From Brienomyrus brachyistius (Eukaryota; Chordata; Actinopteri; Osteoglossiformes; Mormyridae): a stretch of 64,000 nt of DNA. The notes beneath the pieces were generated by a model that saw nothing but the letters and a program-made list of their open reading frames with translations, searched no databases and had not been told where the DNA came from. The DNA lies in NCBI RefSeq assembly GCF_023856365.1, contig NC_064542.1, forward strand, positions 11,677,863-11,741,862, given 5' to 3'. Made by a program: the position numbers and the translations under genes. The number at the start of each line of letters is the position of its first letter. The first letter of the stretch is position 1. Positions 1-12,951 of this stretch are shown in pieces.

Positions 1-2844
1 TGCCAATGGTGGACCTAGTCTCCCGCAAACCTCACCGTTCGGCATCCGGTAGTGTCCCAGGGTGTATTAACCCTACGCAAACGTGCAGGTATATCCGGAT
101 ATCAGAAGGGAATCTTTGACCTACACGTGAGTAATATCAAAACAGGATTAAAGCGCCATAACTACAAGGTGACATCGTAACATTTACTCCAAATGCCACA
201 CCTTCATTACATTCACCTTGTTTACATATCTGAGCAAAGGTATGTAGGCCAAAGCAGTAAGTGCTATAAGAACCTTCTTAATTTCTGATCAGCTTTAGTT
301 GTATGTCGATGGGGAGGATGAATCTGTGGCTTTTGAAGAACAAATTAGGTTCATGAGGATTTAAGGCAGATCGTACTGTCTAGTTTTAGTTGGAGGTACA
401 ATACAGTGATGCCTATTTTGGTTCCCTTAAATGGAGGAGTATTTCATTTGAACCAGTCCCATATGTCAACATGACTTAATACAAAGCACCCGGTTACCAA
501 AAGCAGTGATAGACAGCAAACCTTAGAAGAAAAAACAGACAATTCTTGTCCAAAACAGGAAACTGTCAGAGAGCATTATTTCCAGCCCATAACTGCATGT
601 TTATTACCCCAGTACAGTAGCCACTGGAAAGTCTCCAAAAAGCTTTTATCCTGCATTAGGTTTAAATGCACTATGTAGGTATGCAGGACTGTTATTTTAC
701 TCAAGAAGCTACACTGCTAATTGACAAGCATTTATCCAGAAACAGATCTGCTTTATATGTTTCATGCAGAAACCTGAATAATTCTTTGCCTGATTTAAAC
801 TAAGGAGGTTTGCTGTTTTGGAAAACTCCTTGGTAACACTTTACTTACAGCTGCCATCTATAATGCATTAGAGATACCTTCATAATGCATACCTTAATAA
901 AGCATTATAGCCTCTTCTATTGACAGTCATAAGGCATCATACTGTAGGTTATAATCATTTATAAGCGTCAGTGAAGCTCTCCTCTATAATGCACTATAGA
1001 CACCTTCATAATGCATTATAATGTTCAGTATAAGCATTAAGGATGCTTTGTACTGCATTATGAAGGTATTTATAGTGCATTATAGATGTGCTTCTTAAAA
1101 CATTCATAAGGCATAAATGTCTATAATGCATTATGCCTTTTAATAAACATTTATGAATGTGTTTATAGATTCTAAAAGACATGCCATTCATAGAAAGTGT
1201 TACCAAAATCTCCATATCTAAAAGTTACCCCTCATATTTGGATAAAAAGCCCGATCGTCTATGTGTAACTTCAGGTAATAATGTGGAAGCCCTCTGGTCA
1301 ATGAGAATTGACTAGATAAATCAATATATTTAACAAACATTTTAATTATCAGAACAATTGTCCGGAGTAAGTTGGCTCATTGCTATTGGCATTAGTTTTC
1401 AGTCCCATAACGAGTCTATTCCAAGTGGCCCACAAACTCATGTCAGTTCAACACAGATTTTGGGAGTTTGACATTTTCACACAGCATGATGTTTTAATAA
1501 GATGTGCTGCAATGAGAAACATGCAGAACAGATTTTTAAAAAGACGGAATGTCACAACACGTGCAAGAAATTACTCCACAAGGAGATCCCAAACTGTGCG
1601 GCTCTGATTTGGGAGATTTGGCATGTTTCGGAATCACTGTACTTCAGAGGAAATGAGGCGTTTATCGATGGACGGCTCCAGTAAAGCAGTGAGTTCAGTA
1701 AGCTCTTGATGAAACAGAACAAGGAATCACAAAATGCCTTCTTGGACTGCTAAAGCCTTCACATATTCTTGATAATTAAGAAACGCGTAACTACATTCAG
1801 TGTTATAAGACAATTTCATTCTTCTTATTATTTTTAAATTCAAGACCTTTAATTAAAGAATTAAACTAATTATAGCGACGAACAACAAATCAAATCAAAC
1901 AATGAAAGAGAAACATTAAGAGGTTCCTCATCTGTGACTTTGCATTGATTTTGTATAATAGTTTTATATTCTTATAATAATGAAACGTCCATATCAGAAT
2001 AAGCAGACTGAAGAAGGAAGGATGGATGGATGGATGGATGGTTGGATGGATGATGATAATGGAGCTACAAGTGACAGATGCTTAAATACCCTCCAGTTGG
2101 CACTCTGGTACAAAAACTGTGCCCAAGCATCACCTCTGTATTATAGCACCAAGCATTTCTCCCACTAAAGTATTTACAAGACATTTGTAATGTTGAATTC
2201 TGATCAACTTCCAGTGTTGGAGTCCACCATTTGTTCTAGTCCAAAAATAAAAACTTTCCACAAAGTCTAACAAAAAAAAAAAAAACCCATCAGCTCATGG
2301 CCAAGTGTAACCGGCATGGATTACTGATAGTGGTTCACGTTTGTCTTAAAATCTGCTTAGACGACAGTATGAAGTTCATTTTATTAGCAGCTGAATACAA
2401 GTCAGTAATACAAAGTCTGAAAATGAAAGCACTCAGATTTGCACTCGTAAGCATAAAATATCCGCAATTTCAACATATTTTCGTGAACACCTCGCTTTAT
2501 TTTCCAGAAAAAGTTTTTGGAGTCATCATCGTTTCTGCTTTACTGGAACGAAACCGATGCCTGCTGTAGTTCCTTAAAATTACAACAAAATAACTAAAAA
2601 CAGTATAAACGTGCACAGTACAATTTCATCTCCTGATAAATAATGCAAATTTGATTCCAGAATACTTTCACAACTAAAAATGTTGTGATTTATTATTCCA
2701 CAGAGAGTGCCGTAACAAATTGACTTAAAGGGAAATTAAATGAATTTGGAACTTATTAAAATCCATCCGTGGGAAAATGCATATGAAATGGCGAAGGTTT
2801 TATGACACGCTGTGGTCAATAACTTTCACAAATTGTTTACTTAC
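1..2844 (-). other. tgfbi intron 2 (partial), no further exon seen
   Basis: No segment resembling the next TGFBI exon (the ECCPGY part of the EMI domain) was found on the minus strand here, so exon 3 should lie left of the window. The stretch is AT-rich and contains the TIR element at 831-1204, a short (ATGG)n run near 2020-2055 and a poly-A run at 2272-2285. I see nothing else in it. Confidence 0.6.
831..1204. mobile_element. Non-autonomous DNA transposon with TIRs, internally palindromic
   Basis: The ends are inverted: TGGTAACACTTTACT at 831-845 and AAAGTGTTACCA at 1193-1204. The interior is filled with repeated and inverted copies of a TATAATGCATTATGAAGG-like unit. There is no coding capacity. 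A partial match to the terminal motif (TTGGTAACACTT) recurs near 30974. The superfamily was not determined and no clear target-site duplication was seen. Confidence 0.7.
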
Positions 2845-2943
2845 GTCGGTTTGCCGCAGATCTTGCGGTGATACCACTGCTTGCAGTTGGTAAAATACTT
2901 CTTGTTAGTGCCGTGCATCTGTTGCATTGCACACACATTGGGT
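2845..2943 (-). CDS. tgfbi: tgfbi coding exon 2 (start of EMI domain)
   Basis: Acceptor CTTTTTAG ends at 2944 and donor GTAAGTA starts at 2844; the exon is 99 nt. The first base completes the glycine codon split with exon 1, and the reading frame leaves in phase 2. It encodes the cysteine-bearing start of the EMI domain, with the residues YFTNCKQWY and KICGK typical of TGFBI. Confidence 0.9.
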
Positions 2944-3426
2944 CTAAAAAGTAATGGGACACGCATAGTTAGACTTTAATAATACAATAAAAGTACGAGA
3001 TTTATTTACGTTGGCAATGCATAACGTTATTTCTGCACCTCTAACTTAAAAGTTATGTGCATAGTATGCTGACGTTTAACTTTGTTAAGCACTGTTATGT
3101 TCGTTTTTATATAGAACATGCAAAACAAAATAAAATAAGCAAAACTAAAATAAATTCTGGGATATTGTTTCGTAAAGTAGTCAAAAACTTGAGCCAGGAA
3201 CAGTTTATATTAGCAAAATAGTCAATGTTAACAAATAGCAAAACACAAAAGATCAATGAATTAACGAAACCTCCCGCACTTGAGTGTAACCAAGACGAAA
3301 AGTTGCCTACCCATGTTGTCTTCCTCTGATTCTGCTGTGTTGAAGCACTGACTGATAAGGTGTCTTTGCAACGCAAAATGCCGCAATTAAAGACAGACCC
3401 AGGGTGAACAAAGCGAAACGCTTCAT
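2845..3426 (-). CDS. tgfbi: Transforming growth factor beta-induced protein (TGFBI/keratoepithelin), 5' part, exons 1-2
   Basis: TGFBI is a secreted extracellular-matrix adhesion protein with an N-terminal EMI domain and four fasciclin (FAS1) domains that binds collagens and integrins. Only the first two coding exons lie here, joined as 3426-3311 and 2943-2845 on the minus strand. They read in frame for 71 complete codons plus two bases. Residues 1-20 form a signal peptide: a short basic start (MKRF) followed by a hydrophobic stretch ending FCVA. The mature start ([19 protein letters not shown]) and the EMI segment ([23 protein letters not shown]) closely match TGFBI as I remember it and are less like periostin, the paralogue. 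Three EMI cysteines are visible. Both splice donors are GT and the exon 2 acceptor is AG. The ATG has A at -3. The fasciclin domains lie beyond the left edge, so whether the whole gene is intact cannot be judged. Confidence 0.9.
3311..3426 (-). CDS. tgfbi: tgfbi coding exon 1 (signal peptide)
   Basis: The exon runs from ATG at 3426-3424 to donor GTAGGC starting at 3310, and encodes 38 codons plus GG of a split glycine. It carries the signal peptide and the short basic linker before the EMI domain. A longer open frame read in another phase across this exon is a shadow. Confidence 0.88.
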
Positions 3427-6304
3427 CTTGCTGGCTTTCGATGTTAAACGTCCCTCTGAGCGCCGGTTTTAAGGTCCTGTGGGTTGAAGGTAACGCAAGG
3501 GACGCGTCTTTAATACATACGGAGACAAAAGACGTTTTCACTTGGGGAGGGGCTTGACAAGCTCCGCAATTTGAGATATTCTGGCAGCGAACATTATGCT
3601 GCTATTTATTCATGAGGCGTATATCCCCTGCCGAATCTAAACTGTTCTAGGTTTGTTGTACATTTGGATTTTTGCTGAGCCATGAAACAGATGCTATTTC
3701 ATTATACTGAGCGACCAGTCCCTCTTTTTATTTCTGAGTTCCAGTGAGAATTATGTTATTATAATAATTAATCTATACTTGTATCGGTAGTTGCTGTAAT
3801 TTTAAGGTTGGTCCACAAGAACAGGCAGTCGCTATGCAGTGAATTTCACATACAACCCCTATTGCCCGGTAACAGCGGAGATTAAGGCCCCAAAGAAAGA
3901 CAAGCAGCTTTTCCTTGATAAAATTGCCAAATAATTTCATGTGAGCAAAGGGACTATTGACGTTGATTTCTGTTGTAATTCAGATGAGTCTCCTCAGGAG
4001 CATGCAGACCTAAGGTTTATTGGTGGGGGGGGGGGGGGGGGGGGGGGGTTATGTGGCTGTTGGATAAACCCTTGAATTGTGTTACTTGAATTGTGTTACC
4101 ACAGTGCAACCAGACTTCCCCTAAAGTACTGTGTAACTGGGCAAGCCGAAAAAACCACTGCGTTTGGTTTGTGGCCAAATCGGTTGTAAAGCATCCTGTA
4201 TGGTCATCTGTAGACCACCATAATACAAGGGAGGCAATGGACTGCTAGGTCACGGGGCCTTGTGCAGCTCACCGGCTAAAATTTATACCCTCTGTAATGA
4301 CGAAAGTCTAATGCTTGTCAAGTAATTAATGTCTTAGGTGACTGATACTTGCGGCATGCGTCTCTGAAGCTCGAAACAGCTGCGTTGGGTGTCAACAAGA
4401 GCGTGACATCCTGATGCAGCATTAAGGGCAAAGCACCCTGTCGTGATTCCTCTTTGGTGACAGATCTGGCCAGTTGGTGGGCCCTTACGGCAGATCACTG
4501 TACATCACTGTTGCCTCCAGAAGAATTTGCATTAATTCATTAGCAGCCATTTGTACGGCTGAGTTGATTATGATGTCTGGTGCTGACTGTTCCGACGAAC
4601 GAGCCAAGAGTCAGGCAGTAAAAGTTTGTATGAATGAGGGCCCTTGGGTGTGTCTCGAGGTTAAGTGGCAGCAAACCTCAGGAGGAAAGCCCCACGGAGA
4701 CGGTTCCTGTTTACTGTGTGCAATAAAGAGCCTTTTCTTCCTGGGCAACTGCAACTGCCGACAGTCTCGATGGAACTTAGGAGCCTGGCGTTGAGAAATC
4801 GCTGCTCCCCTCTCCTGGGCCGGAAAAAGATTAAAGGAAACCTTAAAAATGCAGGGGTGGAATTCTCGAAGTAACTCTAGACCTTGTTAAAGCGCCGGTC
4901 CTGAATTCCACGCCCCTCCACCCCCCCCCCCCCCCCCGCTTCTCTGCTGGGTTATGCTGATGGAGACGGCAGTCTTATCTGAAGGGTTCCTGGCGAAAAG
5001 GTGAGCATTCAGCATTTCTGTTATTTCTTTTGAGAAAGTGCAGGATTCCAGCAGTGCTGTAGAAATGGTGCAGGGCGGACAGGAAACTTTAGTTAGTCGT
5101 CCTAGATCCTGGCTTTTGAATTGTCCCGTACTTAATGCGGAATTCCATTTTCGAGAAGTTTCATTCCCAAAATTCCCAGGAAAAACTAAATAATTTTCCC
5201 TTGTTGTGCTTTTTAACTTTTAAAAGAAGATAGATTCTCAAATGTAGCACACCATTAATGTAATGTCATTCACATACATAGTTTAGAAGAGCCCCAGTTA
5301 TCAAAATGTAATAAGATCAAGTTTTTACTTTTGTGAACTGAAATGCCCTCTGATTGGCAAGCAACTACATCCAGTTTTTACTTGCTGGCCTCACTAGGCT
5401 AATAAGTGATTATCTGCCTGCACTGTTCACCTTTCCTGGCTTTCAGGGATCTTGCACAGGACAATCTAAAAGTAATGGCTAAGAATGGCAGTAATGGCTA
5501 ATATCTGTGTCCATTGCATTGAAATGACGCTAAAGTAACAGAGCAGTAGTTAAGTGCAGATGTACCAGTTGCAGCTTATGTGGCATAAAAAACCTGACAT
5601 TTCCCCATTTATGTAGCTGGATATTTGCTTAAGCTATGTAAATGTACTGAGCTTCTTATCAAGGCTGATTAGTGCAGCAGGAAGCCTGGGCGATCGCCTG
5701 GGAAACATCAGGGCCTGACCCCACCTAGGGAGCGACGGAATGCTTATAGGGCCACACCAGAGTGCCAATGGGGACGACAGCCTGGGGCCCCCAGATAGGT
5801 TAATCTGTCGTAGTGCCTCCTCTGCCTTTCACACCGACGTCCCAACATGCAGTGGTCAGTATACAACACATTCCCAATATTTGGCCACGTAGCGCCTTGG
5901 ATGACATGGAGTTGTTAGGCCCAGCAAAAAAATCATTGGTAGCCTTGAATTCGTTTGGATTTTCCAAAACCGACACGGTGCAAACAACAGTTATTTGCTA
6001 AATTTGCTACGGAAAGGTTCACACGTCAGGTGGAAACATGATGAACATTTTTAACCACCTCAAAAGAAAACTCACGATATAATCTGCTGGGTGTGATTCT
6101 CTTTGAGGTTTTCTTACCTTATAGTACTGCAGGGGAATTAGTTTGCTTGTACTGTTCGTGATCCTGTCAGAAAAAAATCATGATGCGATATTTTGATCAT
6201 ATCACCCACCGATGCCTGGTTGGCAAACCTCGGGGGGGCAAGATTTTACCAGGGAGCCCAGAATTTCCAGCTGCGCTTCTGGTGGCTCTGGGGGCTGCAG
6301 TGTC

Positions 6305-6420
6305 AGGATCTTACAGTTAGAATCAGAATTCACTTTGTTGGCCAAGCACAACTTCATGTACTGGAAATCCTTTTTGGCACTATTTCTGCACACATTCACA
6401 GACAACACAGAATATAAATG
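6305..6420 (+). repeat. Dispersed fish repeat fragment (CACTTTGTTGGCCAAG type)
   Basis: The stretch beginning AGAATCAGAATTCACTTTG and continuing TTGGCCAAGCACAACTTCATG resembles a repeat I recall as widespread in teleost genomes. The copy is short and diverged and contains no convincing coding sequence. Identification rests on memory only. Confidence 0.4.
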
Positions 6421-7862
6421 AAGAAAAACAGATTAAGTCCCGAAAGATGCAAGTTCGAATCTCATAGCTGGTATGTTAATCATATTGGCATTTAACCCCC
6501 AGATTTGCTTCGGGGCCCCGGTTAAATATTTCATCCAGCTCCCTCACCTGTATTGGTGTGTCTCTTGGAGAGCAGGAATGGATAGGGGAAGATCAGCTGA
6601 ATTTCTGGGTGCTTGTGGAAAGTATCTTATCGTTGCCCAAAAACTGTAAATCTCTGTTGCTTTGCAGGTATGAATGTGAGAGTGTCAGTGAGATCCACAG
6701 CGTGTTTTGCTTGTCATTTGACTCGCTGTTTGTGAATCGTGCCACTGTCTCCAGCTCACTGGACCCAGAACATCATCCAAGTCTCAAGCTGCATCTGAGA
6801 ACAAAGTGCTTATTGTTAATTCATTTTTCACTGATGTTTTTTTATTACTTTTTTTTTTAACCTAAACTAATAAACCTGGGTTTTTAAACAGTCAATGCAT
6901 TTCTCCAGGTTCGTTATTCAGTTCAGAAGCTGAAGGTTTCGCTTTGGATCCCTACTTTATGGATTAATGCATAGGCTATCCTAGACTGATCAAATGAAAC
7001 AGTGAAATTAATTTAATCTGGCCGATCAGTCCCCCAGCACAATAATCCCCCCCTGGAATATTGTACTGGCAGGACCCCCCCCCCACCCCGATCATCAAGT
7101 TTTGTCATGAGCACCTTCCCCCATTGGGTAAATTCCAATGCTGACACGGCATGTGCTGATTGGCGAATGACGTTGCACGGTTTGTTTTTAATTTTCTCAC
7201 ATTTTGGTTTTGGCTCCAAAAATGAGCTAAAGTGCCCCCCCGCCCAACCTGCCCCACCCTCCCGCCCCCCGCCATGTCAGCCCAGGGTCCCCAGAGAAGC
7301 TAATATGCTCTTGCTGGTGAGTACAGTTCATGCTGCACATGGGCACGGCCCAATACTGGAGGGGCAAATGCTTTGCAGGCTGAAGTTCAGAGCAGTTAGG
7401 CTCCAGGCCAAGTCTGCAGCTGACCATGGGTGGTGGCAAGGGCCACATCCCCCCCCCCCCTTCATCACGTCTTCCCCGCAGCTGTCTCCTTGGCCCTGAG
7501 GCCACGTGTCTCACGATGATGCCGATTTTCCAGAATGTGTATCTCGTACTTCCCTCCGTCCTGTTCCGGCACCCACGAGAACCTGGGAAACACAGCAACC
7601 CTCTCCATCCTCCGCGATGTGTCTGTGTTCCTGGAGCCTAAGAGCAGTGCTGAGTGTGTCCTAGAAGCGAGGGCCAGAGGGGGGCGCTCTGCCAAAAAAC
7701 TCTGGCAGCTCGGCTCTGCTGCATATTCTGGTCAGCTGCATACAGAACTTCCAACAGATGGATGTTCTCTAATTGTTCTTCAGACTCCTTGGGGAAAAAT
7801 GGATGCATTACTGTGGCTATTGAGTAGAATTTATACTCACCCAACAAAGGAAATATGTACAT

Positions 7863-8042
7863 AACCTATAGATTCATCCATCCATCTTTTATAGATTCCG
7901 GAATTATATCACACTCAGCCTGAAGCACATGGCTCAAGGCAGGAGATGCCCTAGACAGGAAGACAGCGGGAGACCCTGCAAAGCACACAGACACAAATCT
8001 GGGGGCAGGAATCTAACCCATGAGTCCACTGTGCCCCCCATG
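7863..8042 (-). mobile_element. SINE-like fragment, minus orientation
   Basis: The fragment begins with TCATCCATCCATC, the complement of the (TGGA)n SINE tail seen at 30670 and 39440. It continues through diverged sequence to a degenerate head that includes ATCTAACCCATGAG, an inverted B-box-like segment, and ends GTGCCCCCC. It looks like an old relative of the plus-strand SINE at 30347-30685. Confidence 0.5.
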
Positions 8043-8614
8043 TCTGTGTGTGACATATACAGCATGATGTCATTGACCAGAATGAGTTAAAAATAGTATG
8101 TAATGTTATGTGAACTATTCTATACAAAATAATAGAAACAATAATGTCCTCGACGTTTCATAATGAATGGCTAATGCTGATACAATGCCAGCGCCGAAAG
8201 CTAAATTAATCGACGCGGAGATATTAACGCGTCTTGAGCATGGACACCTGTGCTCCTGGCTTCCCCACACACTGCCGACAGCGCCCCTCGGAGGTCACCT
8301 TGGGAATAATATATTAGGTGTTAATAAAGAAAAGACTAACTGAAGAATAACACGTGTCTCGCTGCTGGGAAGCCCTCGGGCTGTCAGGCTTGGGGAGTGG
8401 GGTAATATTTTAGAGAAATGGAAAGAGAAACGTGCTTTCATGCTGTGAAATACAGAACAATATTTCTGCCAGCAGCGCTTTGAGCCACACAGTGTATCTT
8501 TATGCTTAAATCCCTGGCAGGATGTGTGTAGCTACCTTTAGATGAGCCACCACACGATGGTCCCCGATATCTGGAGATCTAGAAAGGCCTGCTTTTAAGA
8601 AGCCCCCTTTATTA

Positions 8615-8755
8615 TGCTTTATGTATTTAGCAGATGGTTTTCTCCAAAATGACATACAGCTAAAGAAGCAGAGCCAGCCAGATTGCAAGTGGGGATTAAG
8701 GGTGTTGCTCAAGATCCGAACGGTGATTTCATTCCGTCGGTGTCCCACCCCCAAC
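8615..8755. repeat. Dispersed repeat (GGGTGTTGCTCAAGATC type)
   Basis: The stretch shares the succession 'attaagggtgttgctcaag ... gatttcattc' with the copies near 12600-12695 and at 63826-64000. This makes it one member of a dispersed family with diverged copies and no coding capacity. Confidence 0.5.
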
Positions 8756-11700
8756 TACGCTAGGCTGTGATTACAGAATCTTTATTGAGGTACTCATGCG
8801 GATTACCATGTACGCTGTGTGTGGTGTAAAGCTATTTAGTTAAAATGTTTTCTCTAAACCTAATTGATATTCTTAGATTTTTATTGTTCGGCTGTTTGCA
8901 ATGCGTGTGTTTTTTATTTTAGAATTTCTAATTAAACTTGATTCATACTGAATCGTTTGCTCTGTCTTTCACAGGCTGGACTTCTTCGCCACTTTAACAT
9001 GCTGGCATCTTGGCGGGAAAAACTGACACTATGAACTATCATCAGCCAACAAGCAGCACATTGTTCACTGAGAGGTTTTCCATCAAAAGAAAGATTTGGA
9101 CAGCTATTCTAAAATTCCCCAGAAGATGATGGACACAACAGTATTACAGTTACAAAGACTTATATTTGTTCCAGTATCTCAAAACATAATGGAACAAATA
9201 TGTTTATATGGAACTAATGTGTCAATTTTAAATTGTGAAAACTGATCTTTGTTTCTAACGAGCATCTGTACTGCATTTATTTGAATATCTGGTCTATAGC
9301 TGAATAGAACCGCGGCATTTGCATCTGACTGCTATAAAATACAATGAGGCGTTGTTGTTGAAGCAGACAAGATGCTACAAAAAGCATTGCAGGCCTTAAG
9401 TGATTTACGTTTCGCTGTGAAGACGAGCATCTGCTCCTTGGGGTGTCAACATTCCCCTTCTCTTCTAAACACAGAAGTCCGCCTTCCACCATTTGACCAC
9501 CGCGACAAGTACCGCGACAGCTACGGCTATGCATTCCCGCGACTGCTGGTCTGTGTAACGTGGAGTTTTACGCCATGAAAAAGGCTCTGTGAACTTAAAG
9601 CTCAGGACAGACTGACACGCCACACTAACAGGCTCTGGGTTGTATATCCTACCTGCTATTAAAAGCCAGGCATGAAATATGGCGGCCATTTTCCTAGGTC
9701 TGCTTCTTGTATTACTTTTTATAGGCATGTTCAGCAGCTGCCGCTGAGGGACTCTGTCTGCAGTGTTACCCACTGTGTCACCAGGAGTCAGAAAGGTTCA
9801 CATTCCCCAGGGCAGCCTGGCGTAAGAGAGGGAGAACGGGGCATCTGTCCGTGAGGGGCCCCACTGCTGCCCTAACGCTGACTGTCCACTTAATGCCCTG
9901 CATCGAGAGTCTCCGTCAAAAGGACGCTGTGAGTTCAGACCTCATTTCGTCTATGTGTGTACGTGTCTCTGTACGTGTCTGTGTATTTGTGTACATATGT
10001 GCGTGTATGTGTGTGTGTACGTACGTGTGTGTGTCCTGTGTGTTTTTCCACCGCATTTGCGCATTTTTCTCTCAGCAGTATCCGGCCGGGCTTGTCGGGG
10101 GAAGCCCGACCTCAGTGACACATCAGCTTGGGGGTTTCCTGAGTGGCCCAGATGCCAGCAGGGGATGTTGCTGAATCTGGCTCTGATTTGTCACTCTTAC
10201 CCTAATCCTAAAGAAAACCCTCCCCCGAGTTCGTCATGAGCCTTTCCACTGGGGGGCGGAGTGTGCTCCGTTATCAGATATTACTGGTTTGAATCCCATC
10301 CTCAGCAGAATATCCACATTTCCGTTGCCCCTTGTGCAAGGTCCTTTACTCCCCCCATCATAAAAAAACATCCCCGGGGCCACTGGATGGACAGCTGTCC
10401 GTATGCTCAGACCCCAAGCTTGCCTCTCACTTATTTGTATAACTGTGTCACGGAGATCAAAATGGGGAAAGAACACATTTCCAATGTACCAATTATTGTA
10501 CAAAGGGCAAATAAAGCTTCATATTATAAAGCCAGATGCAGGAGGACGTGACAAATCAAGGTCCTGCTGATGCCTGTTTTTTGATCAGCTTCACGTATTT
10601 TTAACTCTTACATTATGCAGAGTGAGATTGAGCATCTTGCCCTAGACTCCCTCAAGCACTGATGCCTTTTCTCTGTCCATTAAAAGTGTTTTTGTTTGCT
10701 CTCATCATGCATAAAGTTAATTTCCTCTGCGTCTGCGCTAATTTGAAATGCTTCACTTTTTTTTGTTTTGATGGAGGTACTACATGTTATATTAGGTGCT
10801 TAGAGAAAGTCATGTTGGGAAGGACATATATGTCAATAAAATGGGAACGAATCCAGATAAGCTGATGGGATTCTCAGATTCACCTGCATCCTTTAATGGG
10901 TCGTTTGTTCTGCGGTGTTTCGTCTGTCCCTCCCGCTGTAACATCCTCAGCTGTCACGTGTCTTTCAGGAGACACGGACAGAGAAACGGCGAATCTTAAG
11001 GAGAAATAATTATGTGCTATTCCTGCTCTCTTTAATGGCCCCGGAGACCTCCCTGCTGTCTCGTACCGCTTCCTGCTTCCATGCTGAGGCCAAATAACAA
11101 CAGCAGGGCACGTTACTATGGATACGACAGTGGTTCATCCCTCACTGATGAGGCTGCTGGCAGCAACAGCTGGCAAAAAAGCACCACAGTCCCACGCTCT
11201 TCCAGGTTTTGTCTGGATCAACTTGAATCGCATTGTATAATTGGAGCTTTGGCAGGGTTATTTCTCTGAAGTACATACGTGGCCAGAACCTGTGCGTGTG
11301 AGACCTGGCTTGGAGCACGGATGTCATTTACTTCATGTAAGTGTTATCAGTCATATGAAATTGGATTCTGCTTTTACTCTCTGCTTCCGGAAAAAACGTC
11401 CAGCCTGAGATCACGGAACTCAGCACGCCCTTGTAGCACTTTCAGCAACAGCTGTTGAAACCAATCTTCGCTTCTGGACCAAGTATCGTCCCCAATTCCC
11501 GCTTCTCATCACATGTTTTTTTAAATTATTTTGTCCCATCCTGAGTGAATCATGTGACAGGGAGACTTGAGGTGCTTATAAGGATGTGGAAAGCCCCAAA
11601 GACCATAACGTATGCCATCAGCTCTATGCGCACCCCCAGAAACACCTTGGGTCGAGAAATTCGGGTTAAAGTTGATGAGCTCCTAGTCTGGCCGGTCCAC

Positions 11701-12599
11701 AGCACGTACGAGGAAAGAGGAATTCGTTCATGTTGCCTGTAAGGGTGACGTGTTTGCGTACGTGTCTAGAAATGTGTAGAAGGGAAGGGAGTCGGTAGTA
11801 GCCTCTCTCTCTAAAGTCAAGACTCTTCGCCAAAAGATGCGAGGCCTTCAAAAGCCATACTGAAAATGCTAGAAAGGCTTGACCAGCAATGAGCGAGTGG
11901 GGGCTCTCGTTTAAGCACAGGGGAGGCCTTTGTCGAGAGGGGAGTCAGTGGTTTGATGTGTCCATTACGTAAGCGCAGTCCTCCTATAAACACCCCTGTC
12001 AGAGTCATGGACCGCAGTTTTACTTGGAGCGACGGAGAGGGGGATTCGGTTGCATGGAAAGACCCCCTTCCCTTGTGGCTTCCTCCTCTGGAAGCTCCCG
12101 TAACCAGACAAGGTGGATGCGGGAACGGTCTCAGCGGCCTGGTCTCCTCGAGTCAGCCTCCAAACATCCCTGAGGTTCTTCTTTAATGGTTTTTTCCCCA
12201 CATCCTTTGTCCACACGGTTCTCTGGCTGTTTATACTCCCTCCCCACCGCCATCCACTTAGCACACCCTCTTCGAGCGGAATAGCTGCCCGTCCTCGGAG
12301 AAGGTCTTTGATGCAGGCCAGGAATAAGAGTTATCATTCCTGGGGTGGGGGGGGGGGTGTTGGTATTAAATACAACCATACCTTGTGGTTTGGAGTGACA
12401 CAAATTATGCATTTTCAGAATTACGGTTTATATCAAGATTTGGAAACATAGGTGCAGAAGCTTTTGCCGAAAACAAAAAGGAGCTATATTTACCAAAAGT
12501 ACAGGAACATATATTTTTCTTTTGCATTTCCCATTTTGCATACAGACATATATGGAGGTGAGAGTAAAGCTTTGGGACAGAAGCCCCTCCAGCCCCCGC

Positions 12600-12695
12600 T
12601 GGGGTAAGGGTCTTGCTCAAAGGAGACATGGCTTCTCTGCTGAGGATTTGAACCAGTGACTTTCATCTCACAGGCTTGGAGGCCTAAATCACGGA
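12600..12695. repeat. Dispersed repeat, second copy
   Basis: The sequence GGGTAAGGGTCTTGCTCAA followed by a GGATTTGAACCAGTGAC segment matches the family also seen at 8615-8755 and 63826-64000. The copy is short and diverged. Confidence 0.45.
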
Positions 12696-12951
12696 GCCGT
12701 CAACTGCAGTCAGGGGTGTGATAAACGTGCCCCCACCGGATTGCTAAATTACAGGCAGTTAGACATGCGACGTGGGGAATGGTCACATAGGAAAGAGCCT
12801 TCCGGAAACCTATGTTCTGGTGAGACATGTTATTTAAGTTTGATGGGCAGCGTGGAGGATAAGAGAAAACAAAGCTGGAGAGCTTTTCATACGTGCTCAG
12901 CAGACCCTGGGGTTGCACTTTTACTTGAGTCCATTGGGCTTTATTGTTGCA

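Larger units (their letters stand above)
3427..12950. other. Intergenic DNA between tgfbi and the composite minisatellite
   Basis: No exon-like segment with conserved coding sequence was recognised on either strand. Open frames of 60-130 codons here overlap each other in several phases and have no recognisable domains. Visible content: a 24-base G run at 4025-4048, a C run at 4921-4937, the repeats listed separately, SINE-like debris at 10225-10440, and a GT-rich stretch at 9952-10035. Confidence 0.5.

Noticed and set aside
3107..3541. 144-codon minus-strand open frame overlapping tgfbi exon 1
   Set aside because: It is in a different phase from the exon that matches TGFBI. The tgfbi frame has the signal peptide, splice sites and an in-frame second exon.
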